DNA of 64,000 bases from Nocardioides litoris (GTDB lineage Bacteria > Actinomycetota > Actinomycetes > Propionibacteriales > Nocardioidaceae): positions 558,001 to 622,000 of the forward strand of contig NZ_VDMR01000001.1 of NCBI RefSeq assembly GCF_006346315.1, written 5' to 3'. Positions 60,272 to 64,000 of the stretch are shown here, one piece after another. The notes beneath the pieces were generated by a model that was not told the origin of the DNA, did no database searches, and saw only the letters and a list, made by a program, of their open reading frames with translations. Position numbers and translations under genes: made by a program. Each line of letters begins with the position of its first letter. Within the stretch, counting starts at the first letter, position 1.

Positions 60272-61657
60272 ATGCGCGTCCGTCCCCCCGCCCTCGCCCT
60301 CGCCGTCGTGGCCCTCACCGCCGCCGCCGCGACGCTCCTGCCCGCCCCCGCGGTGACCGCCGCCGACGACCCGGGCACGCCCCGCTCGGTCGACGTCGAC
60401 ATCCGCTCCGACGGCACCACCGGGTACGCCGTGCGGTGGGCCGACCCCGCCGGCGGCGCGCCCACGTCGTACGAGGTGCTCGTTGACGGGACCGTGCGGC
60501 GCACGGTCGCGGGCACGGTCCGCAGCGCGGTCCTCGGCGCCGGCGACGGGGTCGTGCTCGGCGGCACCCACGACGTCCGGGTGCGGGCGGTCGACGGCGG
60601 CGCCCGCGGCGACGCGGTCGGGCAGTCGCTCGTGCTGACCTACGGGCCGCGCACGCCCCGGCTGCCGCAGAACCCGACCAACCCCCTCGCCGGCCTCGAG
60701 TGGGGCACCTACCTCGGTCGCGCCGAGGAGGCCTACGAGCCGTGGCGCACCGCCACCGGCGCCACCCGCGCCGCGCTCGGCCAGATCGCGCTGCAGCCGA
60801 AGGCGAAGTGGTTCGGCACCTGGATCACCGACGCCGACGCGGAGCGCAAGGTGCGCGAGTACATCCGCGACTCCGCGCACGGCGACCGCGACGTGCTGTC
60901 CCAGATGACCCTCTACCGCTTGCGCCCGTGGGGGGAGACGGCCCACCGGCGGCTGCCCACCGCGGCCGAGCGGGCGTCGTACACGTCCTACGTGACGAGC
61001 GTGGCCCGGGCGATCGGCGACCGGCCGATGGCCGTCGTGCTGCAGCCCGACGGGGCCTGGATGCAGGGCGCACCCCGCGGCCGGGGCTCGCTGTCCCGGA
61101 TGCTCGGGTGGACCGTGCGGACCTTGGAGGCGCTGCCGCGCACCGCGGTCTACCTGGAGATCGGCTCGGCCGACTGGCTGCGCAACGACCCGAAGCGGGC
61201 GCTGCGGCTGCTGATGGGCTCCGGCATCAAGCACGCCCGCGGCTTCGCGCTCGCCGTCACCCACATGGACACCACGGAGCAGTCGGTGCGCTTCGGTGCC
61301 CGCGTCGTCGACGCGCTCGCCGCCCGCGGCGTGCCCGGCAAGCACCTCGTGGTCGACACCGCCGACAACGGCCGGGGGTTCAACGGGGTCGAGTACCGCA
61401 AGGTCTACCCCAAGCGGGCCTTCGACACCGCCGACATGTGCCGCACCGCGACGCAGCAGCTGTGCGTGGCCCTCGGCATCCCGCCCACCACCGACGTGGC
61501 CGACCCGCGCTGGGGGCTGCCCGCCGACGTGCGGGCCATGGCCGCCGAGGACGTCGACGCCTACCTGTGGATCAACCGGCCGTGGCTGCACCACCAGACC
61601 TACCCCTACGTGAAGGCCGACGCGCTCGCCCTGGCGTCGCAGAACCCCTGGGACTGA
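60272..61657 (+). CDS. Secreted GH6-like protein with Fn3-like N-terminal domain
   Basis: A 461-residue secreted protein. A signal peptide (residues 1-32) is followed by a fibronectin-III-like domain (VDVDIRSDGTTGYAVRWADP, about 40-125) and a GH6-like barrel with LEWGTYLGRAEEAYEPW, AVVLQPDGAW, AVYLEIGSADWLRN, HARGFALAVTHMDTT, LVVDTADNGRGFN and DAYLWINRPW. The motif order is that of GH6 cellulases, but the Glu-Pro-Asp is Gln-Pro-Asp, the Arg-Asp-Cys loop is not recognisable and the C-terminal GExDG is replaced by WLHHQ. It may be a pseudoenzyme or have another specificity. No clear ribosome site precedes ATG 60272. Confidence 0.75.
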   Translation: MRVRPPALALAVVALTAAAATLLPAPAVTAADDPGTPRSVDVDIRSDGTTGYAVRWADPAGGAPTSYEVLVDGTVRRTVAGTVRSAVLGAGDGVVLGGTHDVRVRAVDGGARGDAVGQSLVLTYGPRTPRLPQNPTNPLAGLEWGTYLGRAEEAYEPWRTATGATRAALGQIALQPKAKWFGTWITDADAERKVREYIRDSAHGDRDVLSQMTLYRLRPWGETAHRRLPTAAERASYTSYVTSVARAIGDRPMAVVLQPDGAWMQGAPRGRGSLSRMLGWTVRTLEALPRTAVYLEIGSADWLRNDPKRALRLLMGSGIKHARGFALAVTHMDTTEQSVRFGARVVDALAARGVPGKHLVVDTADNGRGFNGVEYRKVYPKRAFDTADMCRTATQQLCVALGIPPTTDVADPRWGLPADVRAMAAEDVDAYLWINRPWLHHQTYPYVKADALALASQNPWD

Positions 61658-61684
61658 GCGGTGCCGAGGCGTAGCGTGCGCTCC

Positions 61685-62149
61685 GTGCCCCGTCGCGTCC
61701 TCGTCGTCGTCCTCGCGCTCCTGCTGAGCCCGCTCGTCGTGGCCGTCCCCGGAGCGGGCCCGGCCCTGGCCGCGACGGCGGCCGAGACGTCGTACGCCGC
61801 GCGGACCAAGACCGACGTCGACCGCCAGCGCACCCGGCGCGCCCTGCCGGCGCTGCGCGCCGACCGCTGCCTGCGGAAGGTCGCGCTCCGCCAGGCGCAG
61901 CGGATGGCCCGCGAGCGGCAGCTCTCGCACACCGATCCGTTCGGCGCGATCCTGCGGCGCTGCCGGCTCTCCGTCGCCGGCGAGAACGTCGCCTACAACG
62001 GCGGCGGACCGCGGGCCACGACCGGCCTCTGGATGGCCTCGCCAGGTCACCGCGCCAACATCCTCGACCGCCGCTACCGCCTGACCGGGGTCGCCGCCGT
62101 ACGCCGGCACGGGGTGTGGTGGGTGGCGCAGGTCTTCGGTCGCCGCTGA
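61685..62149 (+). CDS. Secreted CAP/SCP-domain protein
   Basis: A 154-residue secreted CAP-family protein. A signal peptide (residues 1-29) ends AGPALAA. The CAP features are [31 protein letters not shown] and [17 protein letters not shown], followed by [10 protein letters not shown] at the C-terminus. Bacterial CAP proteins are of varied and mostly unknown function. GTG at 61685 is preferred over the in-frame GTG at 61661 because TAGCGT (61672-61677) lies exactly seven bases before it and the signal peptide then starts normally. Confidence 0.87.
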   Translation: MPRRVLVVVLALLLSPLVVAVPGAGPALAATAAETSYAARTKTDVDRQRTRRALPALRADRCLRKVALRQAQRMARERQLSHTDPFGAILRRCRLSVAGENVAYNGGGPRATTGLWMASPGHRANILDRRYRLTGVAAVRRHGVWWVAQVFGRR

Positions 62150-62204
62150 CCGCCCCCGGCGGCGAAGGGGTCGGAGGCCGACCGGCCCGGTAGGCTCGAT
62201 CCTC

Positions 62205-63323
62205 GTGGCAGGACCCGACTTCGACACCGAGATCAAGCAGCTCCAGGCGACGATGAAGACCATCGGCCAGGTGCTCGACCTCGACGCCATGCGCGCCGAG
62301 ATCGCCGACCTCGGCGAGCAGGTCGCGGCCCCCGACCTGTGGGACGACCAGGACAACGCCACGCGCGTCACCGGCCGCCTCTCCGACATCCAGGGCCAGC
62401 TCGACCGCTACACCGAGCTCGCGGGCCGCATCGAGGACGTCGGCGTGCTCGTCGAGCTCGGCCAGGAGGAGGGCGACGCCGACTCCCTCGCCGAGGCCGA
62501 GCGCGAGCTGGGCAAGGTCCGCACCGCGGTCGAGAGCCTCGAGGTCCGCACTCTGCTCAACGGCGAGTACGACGCCCGCGAGGCGATCGTCAGCATCCGC
62601 TCCGGCGCGGGCGGCGTCGACGCGGCCGACTTCGCCGAGATGCTGATGCGGATGTACACCCGCTGGGCCGAGCGCAACAAGTACCCCGTCGAGGTCTTCG
62701 ACGTCTCCTACGCCGAGGAGGCCGGCATCAAGTCGGCCGAGTTCGCCATCCACGCGCCCTACGCCTACGGCACCCTCTCGGTCGAGGTCGGCACCCACCG
62801 CCTGGTGCGCATCAGCCCCTTCGACAACCAGGGCCGCCGCCAGACGTCGTTCGCCGCGGTCGAGGTCGTCCCGCAGCTGGAGCAGACCGACGAGATCGAG
62901 GTCGACGAGAACGACGTCCGCACCGACGTCTTCCGCTCCGGCGGCCCCGGCGGCCAGTCGGTCAACACCACGGACTCCGCCGTGCGCCTGACCCACCTCC
63001 CCACCGGCATCGTCGTCTCCTGCCAGAACGAGAAGAGCCAGCTGCAGAACAAGGCGGCGGCGATGATCGTGCTCAAGGCCAAGCTGCTGGCCAAGAAGAA
63101 GGCCGAGGAGGCGGCGCTGAAGAAGGACCTCAAGGGCGACGTCGCCGCCAGCTGGGGCGACCAGATGCGCAACTACGTCCTCAACCCGTACCAGATCGTC
63201 AAGGACCTGCGCACCGGCTTCGAGACCGGCAACCCGCAGCCGGTCTTCGACGGCGAGATCGACGGGTTCCTCGAGGCCGGCATCCGCTGGCGCCGCGGCC
63301 AGGACCGCGCCGCCGAGAACTGA
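62205..63323 (+). CDS. prfB: Peptide chain release factor 2
   Basis: A 372-residue RF2 that reads UAA and UGA. The stop-codon recognition tripeptide SPF is in [16 protein letters not shown] (about residue 204), and the GGQ motif is in [18 protein letters not shown] (about 248). The frame is uninterrupted, so the E. coli-type programmed +1 frameshift is absent, as in actinobacteria generally. GTG at 62205 has TAGGCT (62191-62196) eight bases upstream. Usual actinobacterial neighbours downstream (ftsE, ftsX, smpB) are not seen next; a repeat array follows. Confidence 0.97.
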   Translation: MAGPDFDTEIKQLQATMKTIGQVLDLDAMRAEIADLGEQVAAPDLWDDQDNATRVTGRLSDIQGQLDRYTELAGRIEDVGVLVELGQEEGDADSLAEAERELGKVRTAVESLEVRTLLNGEYDAREAIVSIRSGAGGVDAADFAEMLMRMYTRWAERNKYPVEVFDVSYAEEAGIKSAEFAIHAPYAYGTLSVEVGTHRLVRISPFDNQGRRQTSFAAVEVVPQLEQTDEIEVDENDVRTDVFRSGGPGGQSVNTTDSAVRLTHLPTGIVVSCQNEKSQLQNKAAAMIVLKAKLLAKKKAEEAALKKDLKGDVAASWGDQMRNYVLNPYQIVKDLRTGFETGNPQPVFDGEIDGFLEAGIRWRRGQDRAAEN

Positions 63324-63335
63324 CCCGCACCCCGC

Positions 63336-63815
63336 GGTGGTCGAGGAGGGACGGAGTCCCGTCTCGAGACCACACGACCGCAGCGGTGAGGTGGTCTCGA
63401 CCCACGGTGGTCGAGGAGGGACGGAGTCCCGTCTCGAGACCGCACGACCCCAGCGGTGAGGTGGTCTCGAGACAGGCGCCAGGGCGCCTTCCTCGACCAC
63501 CGTGTGGTCGAGTCCGTCGTCACCCCACGGTGGTCGAGGAGGGACGAAGTCCCGTCTCGAGACCACACGACCCCAGCCGGTGAGGTGGTCTCGAGACAGG
63601 CGCCAGGGCGCCTTCCTCGACCACCGTGCGGTCGAGTCCGTCGTCACCCCACGGTGGTCGAGGAGGGACGGAGTCCCGTCTCGAGACCGCACGACCCCAG
63701 CCGGTGAGGTGGTCTCGAGACAGGGCGCCAGGGCGCCTTCCTCGACCACCGTGCGGTCGAGTCCGTCGTCACCCCACACGGTGGTCGAGGAGGGACGGAG
63801 TCCCGTCTCGAGACC
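63336..63815. repeat. Array of palindromic two-part repeats
   Basis: This 480-bp gene-free region contains five A units (36 nt: 63336-63371, 63406-63441, 63529-63564, 63653-63688, 63780-63815) and three B units (about 40 nt: 63461-63500, 63585-63624, 63709-63749). A holds GGGACGGAGTCCC; B holds GGCGCCAGGGCGCC. Both end in GGTC/GACC. Spacers are also conserved (GGTCGAGTCCGTCGTC), so the array repeats every 123-127 bp. Between the first two A units the B unit is cut to a short remnant. Open frames crossing it on both strands are spurious. Confidence 0.93.
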
Positions 63816-63830
63816 TCTAGGGTCGTCACC

Positions 63831-64000
63831 GTGAGGATCCCCGAGGCGGTCGAGCGGGCGGTCGCGGACGAGGTGGCCGGGCTCGGCAAGCGTCGTCGCG
63901 AGACCTTCGCCCTGCGGCTCGAGCGCTGGTGGCCCGACCTGCTCGCCGGCGTCGCGGCGGTCCACGACGACCCCGAGGCGGTGGCGCTGCGGCTGGTCAC
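63831..64000 (+). CDS. Partial gene, possible GH13 (amylosucrase-like) enzyme
   Basis: Only the first 56 residues are in the window: MRIPEAVERAVADEVAGLG, then FALRLERWWPDLLAGVAAV. The helix with RLERWWPDL resembles the N-terminus of amylosucrase-type GH13 enzymes, but this is weak evidence. GTG at 63831 is well supported by TAGGGT (63818-63823) seven bases upstream. The -10 box starts only 3 bp after the last repeat unit, so the repeat array supplies the -35 region. Confidence 0.5.
   Translation, partial: MRIPEAVERAVADEVAGLGKRRRETFALRLERWWPDLLAGVAAVHDDPEAVALRLV

Noticed and set aside
62205..62290. Programmed frameshift in prfB
   Set aside because: The frame is continuous from GTG with no in-frame TGA near codon 25, so no frameshift is needed.
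63336..63815. CRISPR array
   Set aside because: Repeats are palindromic units of two kinds with conserved spacers of near-constant sequence. CRISPR spacers would be unique, and no cas genes are present.
61572..63965. A 797-codon minus-strand frame across prfB and the repeat array
   Set aside because: It is made of the prfB shadow and the repeat units, which happen to lack stops. The repeated RDGTPSLLDH-like translation is a repeat artefact.

Overview
This is a very G+C-rich chromosomal segment of an actinomycete, most likely a Nocardioidaceae member (Nocardioides or a close relative). The evidence is GTG/TTG starts, leaderless -10 boxes of TAnnnT form placed 6-8 nt before start codons, and actinobacterial gene order: tRNA-Thr, tRNA-Met, rpmG, hadA, hadB, then tRNA-Trp, secE, nusG, rplK, rplA, rplJ, rplL, rpoB, rpoC. 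A hadC gene is absent, and a full mce operon lies between rplL and rpoB. The genus call is inference. No insertion sequence, prophage or CRISPR array was seen; the only repetitive DNA is a family of short palindromic elements.

Layout. 1-9.7 kb: 3' part of an ABC-2 type exporter, an F420-type nitroreductase (minus), an FdhF/YdeP-like molybdopterin oxidoreductase, pirin, an orphan PAS histidine kinase, a lipoprotein (minus), tag and an amidase. 9.8-12.5 kb: tRNA-Thr, tRNA-Met, rpmG, two hot-dog dehydratase subunits, a SUKH-family protein and murB. 12.5-16.9 kb: DUF4190 membrane protein, adenosine deaminase and aspartate aminotransferase (minus), then an APC permease. 17.0-21.4 kb: tRNA-Trp, secE, nusG with a long acidic extension, rplK, rplA, an L10 leader, rplJ and rplL.

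21.6-33.8 kb: one compact, translationally coupled mce operon: ATPase (mceG/mkl-like), two YrbE permeases, six MCE proteins (A-F, E being a lipoprotein) and two Mce-associated membrane proteins. The last of these begins with a degenerate J-domain. The operon ends in a strong hairpin just before the rpoB promoter. 34.1-41.7 kb: rpoB (TTG start) and rpoC, separated by two hairpins.

41.8-50.9 kb: secreted DUF4232 protein, geranylgeranyl-reductase-family flavoprotein, acyltransferase, tandem-Nudix protein, then glpK-glpF (minus) divergent from glpD, and a hydroxyacid-oxoacid transhydrogenase. 50.9-55 kb: a palindromic repeat, a 27-residue membrane peptide ORF, a methyltransferase, a membrane-anchored secreted protein, topoisomerase IB and a macrodomain protein. 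55-64 kb: serC, two GNATs, a 68-residue orphan, a secreted M15-like protein, citrate synthase, pdxH, a divergent GH6-like secreted protein, a CAP-domain protein, prfB, a 480-bp array of palindromic repeats, and the start of a further gene.

How the parts relate: transcription and translation housekeeping genes (secE to rpoC) surround a lipid-uptake system of the mycobacterial Mce type. The glp genes form a glycerol catabolism unit. The most unusual items are the J-domain/Mce-associated fusion, the two-part palindromic repeat array, the GH6-like protein lacking catalytic motifs, and several small genes supported by leaderless-start signals.
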